NCBI GenBank assembly: GCA_020636315.1
Contig: JACJYA010000004.1
Coordinates: 248,001 to 312,000, forward strand
Direction: 5' to 3'
DNA: 64,000 nt
From: Lewinellaceae bacterium
GTDB lineage: Bacteria > Bacteroidota > Bacteroidia > Chitinophagales > Saprospiraceae
This document shows, piece by piece, positions 50,108-58,149 of this stretch. The notes beneath the pieces are model-generated. The model had not been told where the DNA came from and made no database searches. It worked only from the letters and a program-made list of their open reading frames with translations. Each line of letters begins with the position of its first letter. The stretch's first letter is position 1. Made by a program: the position numbers and the translations under genes.

Positions 50108-51091
50108 CTATTCCTCTTCCTCAAGCGGAACCAGGTTGTGCACCCGTTCCAGTTCCAGGACGGTCCTGCCGTGCTCACCGGGGTAATACATGCGCTCGAA
50201 ACGCTTGTTCCAGAAAACTTCGTCACAGGTGTAGGAACTGTTGGCGTGCACATCCTGAGCAAAGGTCTCATCATATCCCTGAATGAGAATGATAAATTCG
50301 GGTTCCATTGCCCTTACCTCTTCTTCTGACTTGGCCCAGAGCGGGCTGTCTTTATCGATGATGTGAACGACCACCCAATTGAGCGGAAACAAAAACACCT
50401 GTTCTCTTTCCAGCTCCAGCAAGGCATAACGGCGCACTTTTTCCCCGTTCACGGTTTCGACCCAGGACATGGTCAGCTTGGCATTAAGGTTGATCAGCCG
50501 GTTGTTGCGGCGGTTGACGATCTGAAACTGAAAGCTTTGATAGGGCGTATCCCGGTAGGGCCGGATAACGGCATGCCGGCTGAAGAGAATGCTGGCTACC
50601 GGTTTGGAAAAGCGGGCAAACAGCAGCCCGGTAGCCAGAGCAAAAGACATCAGGCCCACCAGAGCATCCAGGGAAGCCACCACATTGGCTGCCGGGCTCA
50701 CCGGGCTCATCGCGCCGTATCCCACTGTGGTAAAGGTTTGAATACTGAAGAAAAATGCAGCGGCAAAATCGCCGGCCATCGTTCCACTTACCTGTACACC
50801 GGAGAGGGTGTCCACGCCAATGGCCACAAAAAGGGCGGCAAATAATGCGTTGGTGGCGATGTAGAACAGGACAACTACTCCCAGGAAATGGCCCCATGAG
50901 ATCTCCACCAGGCTTTGATAGGGCCTCCAGGCGGCCAATCCCCTGCGGACGATATTGAATGAGCCGTCCCGGTTGATGAGCCGCTGGCCGGAAGTGGTTA
51001 TACTGGTGCCGAACCCCAGGTCATTCTCATTGGGTTTCCGGCTTTCTCCTTCATTGCGGTTGAATGGATTTTTCAGGCCCGATATACGCAT
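50108..51091 (-). CDS. Inward-rectifier-type potassium channel (KirBac-like)
   Basis: A 327-residue channel. Two membrane helices (residues about 65-95 and 130-155) flank the pore loop FFFSIQTFTTVGYGAMSP, whose TVGYG near residue 123 is the potassium filter. The C-terminal beta-rich cytoplasmic domain (FQIVNRRNNRLINLNAKLTMSWVE, FPLNWVVVHIIDKDSPLW, YDETFAQDVHANSSYTCDEVFWNKRFERMY) is the regulatory domain of bacterial Kir channels. Single gene; its 3' end meets the GTGTAAA repeat. Confidence 0.93.
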   Translation of the reverse strand: MRISGLKNPFNRNEGESRKPNENDLGFGTSITTSGQRLINRDGSFNIVRRGLAAWRPYQSLVEISWGHFLGVVVLFYIATNALFAALFVAIGVDTLSGVQVSGTMAGDFAAAFFFSIQTFTTVGYGAMSPVSPAANVVASLDALVGLMSFALATGLLFARFSKPVASILFSRHAVIRPYRDTPYQSFQFQIVNRRNNRLINLNAKLTMSWVETVNGEKVRRYALLELEREQVFLFPLNWVVVHIIDKDSPLWAKSEEEVRAMEPEFIILIQGYDETFAQDVHANSSYTCDEVFWNKRFERMYYPGEHGRTVLELERVHNLVPLEEEE

Positions 51092-51119
51092 ATTTCCAAA
51101 GTATAGCAGAAGTTGAACA

Positions 51120-51800
51120 TTAAAGCAACATTTCCGCCAGCTCGGAAAGGTTGGAAGCCGTAATGGCGGGTTTGACGTCGAGGCGTTCCATCACACTCCG
51201 CTTTCGATGGATCCATACCGTATGCAGGCCGAAAGCGGTGGCGCCCGCTACGTCCCAGGTGTTGGAAGAAGCAAAGAGGAGGTTTTTAGCCGGAAATCCC
51301 AGCCCCTCTTCCGCCAGCCGGTAGATACCGGGGACGGGCTTATACTGGTGGATCTGGTCGGCGCTGATGATCGCGTCCAGCAACTCTTCCAGTCCGTTAT
51401 GGGCAACCGCCTTTTCCAGAAGGCTGGGGTTTGCATTGGACAAAATGGCCAGGCGGTATTTTTCCCTGAGCTGCGCCAGGGCTGTTTTCACTTCCGGGTA
51501 AACGTCCAGATGATAGTACTGCTGCATGACCTCCGCCACCTGAGCTTCAGTGGCGCTGGTATTGGTGGCTTCCAAAGCATAATACAAGGCATCTCTTGTA
51601 ATGTCATAAAAATCTTTGTATTGTCCCATTAGTGTACGCAACCAGGTGTATTCCAACTGCTTGCGCCGCCAGTAAGCAGCGATCTGCCGTGCGCGGTCGT
51701 CGAAGACCTGCTCCAGCAGGAAGTCTATGGAAGCGATATTGAAAAGAGTACCATAAGCGTCGAAGGCAATACCTTTTATTTCATCCGTTTTCAAGGCCAT
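51120..51800 (-). CDS. Haloacid-dehalogenase-family hydrolase, type II
   Basis: A 226-residue HAD protein. Motif 1 is FDAYGTLFN with the nucleophile Asp14, motif 2 is LSNANPSLL, motif 3 Lys in IHQYKPVPGIY and motif 4 SSNTWDVAGATAFGLHTVWIHR. FGLHTVWIHR and the SSNTWDVAGA form are specific for L-2-haloacid dehalogenases, but many proteins of this type are phosphatases, so the substrate stays open. The start overlaps the end of the Nudix gene by 10 nt, so the two are coupled. Confidence 0.9.
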   Translation of the reverse strand: MALKTDEIKGIAFDAYGTLFNIASIDFLLEQVFDDRARQIAAYWRRKQLEYTWLRTLMGQYKDFYDITRDALYYALEATNTSATEAQVAEVMQQYYHLDVYPEVKTALAQLREKYRLAILSNANPSLLEKAVAHNGLEELLDAIISADQIHQYKPVPGIYRLAEEGLGFPAKNLLFASSNTWDVAGATAFGLHTVWIHRKRSVMERLDVKPAITASNLSELAEMLL

Positions 51801-52354
51801 GTTTTCTGGTGTTTATAGAAGAACAACATAAGTGCATTGACAGTATGAGGATGTTGAAATTCCCCTGCCAGCAACCTCTGACGGGCCTCTTCCACCGAGA
51901 GGGGCGCCACTTCCACTTCTTCGCCTTCATCGAGTTGCTGGGCAGCCGTTAGTTCCACCCCACGGGCCTCCCAGTGATGGATGTAGTTATTCATAAAAAC
52001 CGGGTTGGAGGCGATCTTCCCCAGGTAGGCCCACTCTCCTCCCGTATAGCCGGACTCTTCCCTTAATTCCCGCTCAGCAGCCCATCGGTGTTCCTCACCG
52101 GGATCGACTATGCCACCCGGCAGTTCCAGCGTATAGTCTCCAATACCAAAGCGGTATTGACGGACAAAGAGAATATCCTCATCCTTAGTTACAGGCACGA
52201 CATTGACAGAATCCGCCGCCTCCAGTATCACCATTCTCGATATCTGCCCGTTTCGGGGATTGCGCATATCGTCATACCTGACCCGAAAGAGCCTGAGGCC
52301 CGGCCCGGCCTCCTGCCGCAGGGTTTGCCACCCCTTTTTCTTTGATGTACTCAT
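51791..52354 (-). CDS. Nudix hydrolase (ADP-ribose pyrophosphatase-like)
   Basis: A 187-residue protein. The Nudix box is GGIVDPGEEHRWAAERELREESGYTG (about residues 79-104). VVPVTKDEDILFVRQYRFGIGDYTLELPGG precedes it as in ADP-ribose pyrophosphatases, and PVFMNNYIHHWEARGVEL follows. It likely hydrolyses ADP-ribose or a related nucleoside diphosphate sugar. Coupled with the HAD gene through a 10-nt overlap, which suggests a small housekeeping or damage-cleaning operon. Confidence 0.9.
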   Translation of the reverse strand: MSTSKKKGWQTLRQEAGPGLRLFRVRYDDMRNPRNGQISRMVILEAADSVNVVPVTKDEDILFVRQYRFGIGDYTLELPGGIVDPGEEHRWAAERELREESGYTGGEWAYLGKIASNPVFMNNYIHHWEARGVELTAAQQLDEGEEVEVAPLSVEEARQRLLAGEFQHPHTVNALMLFFYKHQKTWP

Positions 52355-52985
52355 ACCTGACCACGATTGACTGCCAAGATAGGAAAATTCATTTCTTTTA
52401 CCCTGAGGGCTTTATTTTCAGGGCCAAATATGGCGCCCATTCTTGCATATATCCCCGTATTGTCGTAATTTCGATAATATAATTGTTTCTGTACATCACA
52501 ATCGCTGACGACAAGCCCCCTTCCCGCTCCCTTCAACGCGAAGGCCTGAATTAAAGAGAATATTCTCTTTCGTACATTTTTTATTTTTCTGGTTGAGCAT
52601 CTGGTTTTGTATATTTTGCAGCATTGACATACTATGAGGCAAGTTCCTGGTATGAGATCAGGCCCGTTGAAAGCCCGTATTATTTCGTATCAGGTTTATA
52701 TCCTGCCTTATTTGCGCCTGATCGGCCAAAGATGAGGGATTGCTGGCCATGGCTTTTCTCTTCTGTCCCTTCAGGTGCCCCAATTAGACTATTAATTAAC
52801 CGGTTTAAGGATTCCCCTTTCCTTCATGTCCGCTGCCCCGGGATCTTCCGGGGTGGGTGATGGTTGTCTGCTTGCGCCTGCCGGCCCCTCCTTACCTGTA
52901 AGCGGCAGCCCGCAAAGCAGGCAACTGTCGGGGCTGGAGAAGAGGCGGTAAGCTCTTATTTCCAACGTGAGAAAACGCAAATACT
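52355..52985. other. Gene-free region upstream of the T9SS cargo gene
   Basis: About 630 bp between divergent genes. It contains a perfect 18-bp palindrome (AAAGAGAATATTCTCTTT at 52553-52570), an AT-rich stretch from 52470 to 52620, and two frames that look random. The palindrome is a plausible operator; nothing else recognised. Confidence 0.5.
52553..52570. promoter_or_regulatory. Perfect 18-bp palindrome
   Basis: AAAGAGAA then TATTCTCTTT, fully self-complementary, in an AT-rich part of the intergenic region. Possible binding site for a dimeric regulator or an RNA hairpin in a long leader. Confidence 0.35.
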
Positions 52986-54104
52986 ATGAAGAAGATGAAC
53001 TACACGCCGTACTATTTCTTTAAGAAGTCCCAGAGGAAAAATGAAGCCTCCGGGAAACCTCAAAGGGTTAACAATTTTAATGGTTTTTTAGCGGCCAACC
53101 CCGGAACTCTGGTTTTCTTCCCCCTCCTCCTCCTGTTTTTCCCCATTTTTTCTTTCGGCCAAACTACGTGTTCAGTGGATGCCGCAGCAGGCGGAGCTAC
53201 AACAGCATTCATAAACTGTACAACTGGTAGTGATGACATCATTCAGGTAACTACCTCGGGTTCATCCAATATTACTTTAACCATAAACAGCATCATTGAT
53301 ATTGGCTCGCAAACTTTGAATGTCCCTGATGCAAAAGTCACGATATTTTTTATGAAAACAGTCATGATCAATAACCTGACTGAAATCTCCGGCACCGGAA
53401 ATGCCCAGATCATCATGACAGATGGGAACCATACTTTTACCGCCAGCCACTCAGGTTCCGGAACCGATATGAAGTTTTCTGACCTGACGGCAGCAATTAA
53501 AGATCCAAATTGTAATTGCAGCAACCTGCTCGAGGCCATGGCCTTCCAATTGGGCGTCGCCCTTCCCGTCACGCTCACCTCTTTCACCGCTCAAACAGAA
53601 GGCTCTTCAGTCGCCCTGCATTGGGCAACAGCTACAGAGGAGAACAACGACTACTTTCAGCTGGAGCACAGCCCGGACGGGCAGAAGTTTGATCGCCTCA
53701 CCCGCGTAAGCGGCGCGGGCAGCACCCTTGAGCCGCAGGAGTACAGTTTTGTGCACACTACCCCCTCGCGGGGCCTCAACTACTACCGGCTGGTGCAGGC
53801 CGATTACGACGGGGCCACCACCTATTTTGATGTCATAACGGTAGAATTCAGGGGGAAAGGAAATGAATGGGTGCTTCAGCCCAACCCGGCTCAGGACTTT
53901 ATCGAACTGATCAACAAAAACTCTCCGGGGCCAAGCGCGCAGGCTGTCCTCTACAGCCTCACCGGCAGGGAAATAATCCGGCAGCAATTAACCTCCGGGG
54001 CCAGGACACGCATGGAACTTCCTTCCAATCTGCCCAAAGGCGTCTATCTGCTCAGAGTAGAAAGCGGAAGAGAAGTGACAACGAGACGGGTGCTGGTGCA
54101 GTAA
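52986..54104 (+). CDS. Secreted protein with T9SS C-terminal sorting domain
   Basis: A 372-residue protein. A long N-terminus with a signal peptide ends near FSFGQ (about residue 59). Residues about 60-185 are beta-rich with many Thr/Asn (ITLTINSIIDIGSQTLNVPDAKVTIFF), resembling a short solenoid. Then PVTLTSFTAQTEGSSVALHWATATEENNDYFQLEHSPDGQ, a fibronectin-like module that is very common in T9SS cargo, and the sorting domain EWVLQPNPAQDFIEL to LPKGVYLLRVESGREVTTRRVLVQ. It is exported and attached to the cell surface; the function of the passenger part is unknown. Five nt after the stop a word repeat begins. Confidence 0.85.
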   Translation: MKKMNYTPYYFFKKSQRKNEASGKPQRVNNFNGFLAANPGTLVFFPLLLLFFPIFSFGQTTCSVDAAAGGATTAFINCTTGSDDIIQVTTSGSSNITLTINSIIDIGSQTLNVPDAKVTIFFMKTVMINNLTEISGTGNAQIIMTDGNHTFTASHSGSGTDMKFSDLTAAIKDPNCNCSNLLEAMAFQLGVALPVTLTSFTAQTEGSSVALHWATATEENNDYFQLEHSPDGQKFDRLTRVSGAGSTLEPQEYSFVHTTPSRGLNYYRLVQADYDGATTYFDVITVEFRGKGNEWVLQPNPAQDFIELINKNSPGPSAQAVLYSLTGREIIRQQLTSGARTRMELPSNLPKGVYLLRVESGREVTTRRVLVQ

Positions 54105-54108
54105 AACC

Positions 54109-54211
54109 AAATCGGAAGTGGGAAATCGGAAGGCGGAATATTCTTCGATTTTAGGGGGACTTTTCACTTACGCTTTCCGACTTCGCAATTCCCACTTCCA
54201 ATTTCCAACTT
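54109..54211. repeat. Inverted heptad repeat between convergent genes
   Basis: The arm at 54109-54138 (AAATCGGAAGTGGGAAATCG...) and the opposite arm at 54173-54211 use GGAAGT/GGAAAT words like those after atpG and atpB. The arms start 5 and 3 nt past the two stop codons, so each mRNA would end in the same type of structure. Confidence 0.75.
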
Positions 54212-54214
54212 GTT

Positions 54215-55228
54215 CTAATCTTCATCATCAATAATAGCGTCATCGATGATCTCGTCACCGTCGCCATCGAGGTCTTCGAAGCCGCGGACCTTACCTTCTT
54301 TTTCCTTCGGTTTGTAGTCCGGGTCTTTTTTGATCTGCATATCTTTGCCCCCCTTGTCGTGGTAATCCCCGTCGGCGTAGCGGGCGGCGCGGTCGAAGAA
54401 GCTGTCGAAGCCGCCGAGGGGCCCTTCCTTCTTATCTCGCTCCAGGTTTTCGACGTTGGAGCGCTCGCCCCGTTCCTTAATACGGCGTTCCAGCTCTTCG
54501 TTCAGTTTTTCCGCCTCTTTGGTGAGTTCCTCCACAGACTCTTTGGAAGCCTCTTCGTTGGCCTTTTCGACCAACTCGTTGAATTTGCCCATCAGCTTTC
54601 CGCCCACTTCTTCGGAAGTGTCCATCAGACGCTTTCCCACTTTTTCCGATACCTCCTGGAACTTTTCCCAGGCCTGCCCCCCCTTGTCCAGGACCTCCTT
54701 TCCTACTTTTTCAGAAATGTCCTGCGCTTTTTTGCCGGCTTTGCCGGCGGCGTCGAATAGTTTCTCACCTACATCGTCGGCAACGGTCTTGCGGTACTGC
54801 CGGGATTCCTCTTCCGGCGTTTCCGGCTCTCCGGCGGGGCTGTCCTTTTCATCGTCGAACAGCAGTTCATCGTCATCCTGCATCGCAGTGGATTTATAGG
54901 CTTCCGGCTCATCGCCGGCTTCCTTTTTTTCAAAAAAATCATCGGCTGCCCTGCGGGCCTTATCACTGTACTCTTTTCCCTTGCTCCAGGCCTCATCGAC
55001 AATATCCTCAGCGAAACGGCGGGCATCATCAGCAGCTTCTCTGGCTTTGGGCCCATATTCTTCCTTGATATCACTTACCCGTTCCCGGGTCTTACCGTAG
55101 AACTCCTTAGACCGTTCTACAAACTCCTCACCGGCTTCTTTACCTGCTTCAGCGGCTTTTTTGCCGGTTGACTTAGCTACTGATTTGGCTCCGAAAAGCA
55201 ATTTTTTCAGATCGTTGAGCATACCCAT
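54215..55228 (-). CDS. LEA-like amphipathic helical protein
   Basis: A 337-residue protein started at 55228 (MGMLNDLKKLLFGAKSVAKSTG; a second Met lies at 55222). The whole sequence is charged amphipathic helix with repeating units such as AAGKAGKKAQDISEKVGKEV, AWEKFQEVSEKVGKRLMDTS and ELVEKANEEASKESVEEL. This pattern is shared with late-embryogenesis-abundant and apolipoprotein-like proteins, which protect membranes or proteins in dehydration. No signal peptide. The C-terminus is acidic (DLDGDGDEIIDDAIIDDED), which may bind a cation. Family assignment is by pattern only. Confidence 0.72.
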   Translation of the reverse strand: MGMLNDLKKLLFGAKSVAKSTGKKAAEAGKEAGEEFVERSKEFYGKTRERVSDIKEEYGPKAREAADDARRFAEDIVDEAWSKGKEYSDKARRAADDFFEKKEAGDEPEAYKSTAMQDDDELLFDDEKDSPAGEPETPEEESRQYRKTVADDVGEKLFDAAGKAGKKAQDISEKVGKEVLDKGGQAWEKFQEVSEKVGKRLMDTSEEVGGKLMGKFNELVEKANEEASKESVEELTKEAEKLNEELERRIKERGERSNVENLERDKKEGPLGGFDSFFDRAARYADGDYHDKGGKDMQIKKDPDYKPKEKEGKVRGFEDLDGDGDEIIDDAIIDDED

Positions 55229-55349
55229 GGCTGGTTGATTTGGTTGATTCGTTATGTCGGGCAACATTCGGTTCAACAATAGTAAACCATAAAATAAGGA
55301 AAATGAAGGGGAGAGTAAAGTTTTTTCGGCCAGTCTTTTATCTTCAGGC

Positions 55350-56135
55350 ATGATCCTGTACCAGGAAATACCGCCGCCGCAGGATATCGAGTACTGCATT
55401 GCCGCATACTGGCGGTTTGAATACCGGCCGAATAGCCGGATCATTCGGCCGCTTCAGCATAAGGTAGTGCCTGACGGCTGCGTTTCTCTACTATTTATGG
55501 CAAGGGAAGGCGTTCCCCTTCGGCCTCCTTCTTTGGTTTACCCGACTGCGGCCATCCGGCATGTGGAAGCAGCGCCTGACGTAATATATTTGGGGATAAG
55601 GCTTCGGCCAGGTTGGGCCAGGCCGATTCTCGGTATTGATCCGCGCCAGCCCGTAAGCAGTGCGCCGCCAGTCGGGGATCATCTGGAAGGGTTGGATACT
55701 TCGGCGATATTCAGGCGGCTTCGCTCCGGGCTGGAGGATTTTCAGTTTCTAACGCCGGTTATTACAGCGTTTGTGGAGAAGCGGCAGCCTGAGGCGGATG
55801 AGCGCATACAGAATGCCGTTCGGTGCATTCTGGAAGCCGGCGGCAATATCCGCATCGAAGAGGCCGCCCGGCAGGCCACGATGAGCATGCGCCAACTGCA
55901 GCGCCGATTCAAAGCGGAGGTGGGCCTTACCCCAAAGGAATTCGCACGGGTGCGGCGCTTCCGTAGCGCCCTTATTCAACTCCTGCTGGAAGACAAGCCC
56001 CGACAGGATGTCCTCTTCGAGCAGGGATACTTCGACCCGGCTCACTTCAACAAGGATTGTTTTTCCATCGTGGGCACTGCTCCCAACTTGTTCGAAGCGT
56101 ACATTTCCCGCATCGAGCATGTCGGTGTAAAGTGA
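55350..56135 (+). CDS. AraC-family transcriptional regulator
   Basis: A 261-residue protein. Residues 1-150 form the sensor part that begins YQEIPPPQDIEYCIAAYWRFEY, and RPLQHKVVPDGCVSLLF is typical of the AraC subgroup with a DUF6597-like domain. The C-terminal 100 residues hold two helix-turn-helix motifs: IRIEEAARQATMSMRQLQRRFKAEVGLTPKEFARVRRF and LFEQGYFDPAHFNKDCFSIVG. The nearby secreted protein gene, 72 nt downstream with its own promoter box, is the likely target. Divergent to the LEA-like gene. Confidence 0.92.
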   Translation: MILYQEIPPPQDIEYCIAAYWRFEYRPNSRIIRPLQHKVVPDGCVSLLFMAREGVPLRPPSLVYPTAAIRHVEAAPDVIYLGIRLRPGWARPILGIDPRQPVSSAPPVGDHLEGLDTSAIFRRLRSGLEDFQFLTPVITAFVEKRQPEADERIQNAVRCILEAGGNIRIEEAARQATMSMRQLQRRFKAEVGLTPKEFARVRRFRSALIQLLLEDKPRQDVLFEQGYFDPAHFNKDCFSIVGTAPNLFEAYISRIEHVGVK

Positions 56136-56176
56136 GAATGTCGCATTTTTACTACGCATGCCGCCTCCTATGGCTT

Positions 56177-56184
56177 TACATTTG
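56177..56184 (+). promoter_or_regulatory. Candidate -7 element (TACATTTG) of the secreted-protein gene
   Basis: Exact TAnnTTTG match 23 nt before the ATG at 56208. The poor -33 region fits a promoter that needs an activator such as the AraC protein encoded upstream. Confidence 0.5.
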
Positions 56185-56207
56185 CCACGAACCAAAATTT
56201 TTACCCT

Positions 56208-56732
56208 ATGCGGCTGTTTTTAATCTTTTTAACTTCACTTTTTTACACCATGGCCTACACCCAGCAGGAAATGCCTCCAACCAATACCGCTCATAAAAAA
56301 GCCCTGAACGCCCTCGCCGCTATGGCGGGCGGATGGGAAGGGGACGGATGGATGTACACTCCCCAACGCGAAAAGGCAACTTTCCGTCAAACGGAAAAGA
56401 TACAATTCAAGCTGGACTCCACCGTTTTGTTGATCCAAGGAAGAGGGACGAGCGAGAGAAAGGTTGTCCATGACGCCCTCGGAATACTGTCTTACGACCC
56501 TGAGGCCGGGCACTACTGGATGAGGTCGTACCTGGCCACCGGTAGAAGCGGCCAGTATGAGGCCAGGTTAAAAGATGAGAACCTGCTGGAGTGGGAGATC
56601 CCCGTACCGGGCGGAAAGATCCTTTATGTCATCAACCTGCAGGAAGATGACAAATGGAATGAAAAAGGATTCATGATAATGGAGGATGGCCAGCGCTTTC
56701 CGTTTCTTGAAATGAACCTGGTGCGAAAATAA
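56208..56732 (+). CDS. Secreted lipocalin-like protein (DUF1579-type pattern)
   Basis: A 174-residue protein with a signal peptide ending near MAYTQ. LAAMAGGWEGDGWMYTPQREKATFRQTEKIQFKLDSTVLLIQGRGT and the later GILSYDPEAGHYWMRSY and EWEIPVPGGKILYVINLQE show the barrel-forming strand pattern of DUF1579-like proteins. The ligand is unknown. It sits behind the AraC gene with its own promoter, so it is probably regulated by it. Confidence 0.78.
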   Translation: MRLFLIFLTSLFYTMAYTQQEMPPTNTAHKKALNALAAMAGGWEGDGWMYTPQREKATFRQTEKIQFKLDSTVLLIQGRGTSERKVVHDALGILSYDPEAGHYWMRSYLATGRSGQYEARLKDENLLEWEIPVPGGKILYVINLQEDDKWNEKGFMIMEDGQRFPFLEMNLVRK

Positions 56733-56972
56733 AGCCAGCGGCGGAAGTTTCAGCCGACGGGACTTCCGCCCTACCCCACTATTCTGTTTTCCCTCTCCCT
56801 GTAGCCACAATTTTCAGTTTCCCTCCACCCATCTTTTCAAAAAAACAAAAAAAATTATCCCCTCAGGCAACGCAAACGCTTTTCAGGGTATCTAGAATAT
56901 GGAATACCTGAATTGATAACGCACAACTAGTGGCCGGAAGAAAACCGGAGGTTTGAACAAAGGTTTTAGTGA

Positions 56973-57932
56973 ATGAGAAGGCATTTTGTTTACATTACCA
57001 TCGGGATAGGAATGATGCTCGCTTTGTCTGGCTGTCAGAAAGACATCGACGTATTTGAACCGGCAGAGCTTACTTCCGGCGACATTTCCAGGTTCTTTGA
57101 AGCGGCAAAAACAACTCCGCTATCTTACAGCTGGGAAGCTTCCAAAGAACAGGTTTTACCGGTGCCCGGCAGCGGGCAGATTGTCATTCCTCCCAATGTT
57201 TTGGCTATGCAGGACGGAAGCCCCGTGGCCGGGGTGGTTCAGGCAAACTTACTTGAGATCCACAACAAAGGCAGCCTGATCCGGAATAACGCGGCTACCG
57301 CTTCCAACAGCCGCCTGCTCGAATCAGCAGGGATTGTATTCCTGGAAGTACGCAAGGACGGCCAGTTGCTTCGGATTGCCGAAGGCCAAAACATCAGCCT
57401 GCAACTATCTACTGCAAATTATAATCCTCAATTGCGCCTTTTCTCCGGAAATGTCAGCGACGCAAATGAACTGGAGTGGACGGAAATAAATGAACAGGAA
57501 ACCTCGATCCGCGCTGCGGAATTCTTTAACGAAAGCAGCGGCGAGTGGGAAGAGGGCTTTGAAATACTGACCGGCAAGCTGGGCTGGCTGCAATGCGCCC
57601 GCTATGCCGAAAATGGCCCGGGCAACGCAACAGCCTGCGTGCGCCTGCCTGTTGGCTTCTCCCTGCAGAATACAGCTGCTTTCGTGGCTCTGCAGAGCTT
57701 TAATACCGTTATCCGGATGGATGAAAGCGATGAGGAAGGCACTTACAGCATCTGCCGGAGCGGGCTGCCAACAGGAGTCAAGGCGGAAATCATCGTCATT
57801 ACTGAAAGTGACGACGAAGGGAATTACTACTTTTCCCGCCAGCCGGCCATCATTATGGAGAATCTGACCATTAATATCGTACCTGAACAGGTACAGCTGT
57901 CCGATATCATGCTTGCGCTGGAAACGCTGTAA
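56973..57932 (+). CDS. Lipoprotein of unknown function
   Basis: A 319-residue lipoprotein with lipobox LSGC (Cys21). The first mature strand part (QIVIPPNVLAMQDGSPVAGVVQANLLEIHNKGSLI) looks like a carboxypeptidase-regulatory-like fold, followed by beta strands and a Cys-containing middle. The sequence LGWLQCARY resembles domains in proteins that describe secreted assemblies in Bacteroidota, but I cannot name the family. A perfect palindromic terminator follows 100 nt downstream. Confidence 0.75.
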   Translation: MRRHFVYITIGIGMMLALSGCQKDIDVFEPAELTSGDISRFFEAAKTTPLSYSWEASKEQVLPVPGSGQIVIPPNVLAMQDGSPVAGVVQANLLEIHNKGSLIRNNAATASNSRLLESAGIVFLEVRKDGQLLRIAEGQNISLQLSTANYNPQLRLFSGNVSDANELEWTEINEQETSIRAAEFFNESSGEWEEGFEILTGKLGWLQCARYAENGPGNATACVRLPVGFSLQNTAAFVALQSFNTVIRMDESDEEGTYSICRSGLPTGVKAEIIVITESDDEGNYYFSRQPAIIMENLTINIVPEQVQLSDIMLALETL

Positions 57933-58031
57933 GCATGGTATCCGGACTTTCCCGGCGCGGCTGTAATATGAATATGAACTCAGCCCGCTACAACAACGAA
58001 CACCACGTTTTCCTTCAAATATTTATCTATG

Positions 58032-58062
58032 CCGCCGGATCCGGATCCGGCGGTATTTTTTT
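58032..58062 (+). terminator. Intrinsic terminator of the lipoprotein gene
   Basis: A perfect 22-bp GC-rich palindrome (CCGCCGGATCC arms) followed by TATTTTTTT on the plus strand, 100 nt after the stop codon at 57932. Confidence 0.9.
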
Positions 58063-58066
58063 ATAC

Positions 58067-58121
58067 AAAAGCGGTTATTGATGCTGCACCCGTACATCGT
58101 GCCAGATCAATAACCGCTTTT
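58067..58121 (-). terminator. Probable terminator of the rnr gene
   Basis: AAAAGCGGTTATTGAT and its perfect 16-nt complement enclose a 23-nt loop with a small internal stem. On the minus strand it ends in TTTTGTAT, 29 nt past the rnr stop. It adjoins the plus-strand terminator at 58032-58062. Confidence 0.75.
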
Positions 58122-58149
58122 GCATTTGCATCTTCTGCGGGCCGGGTTT

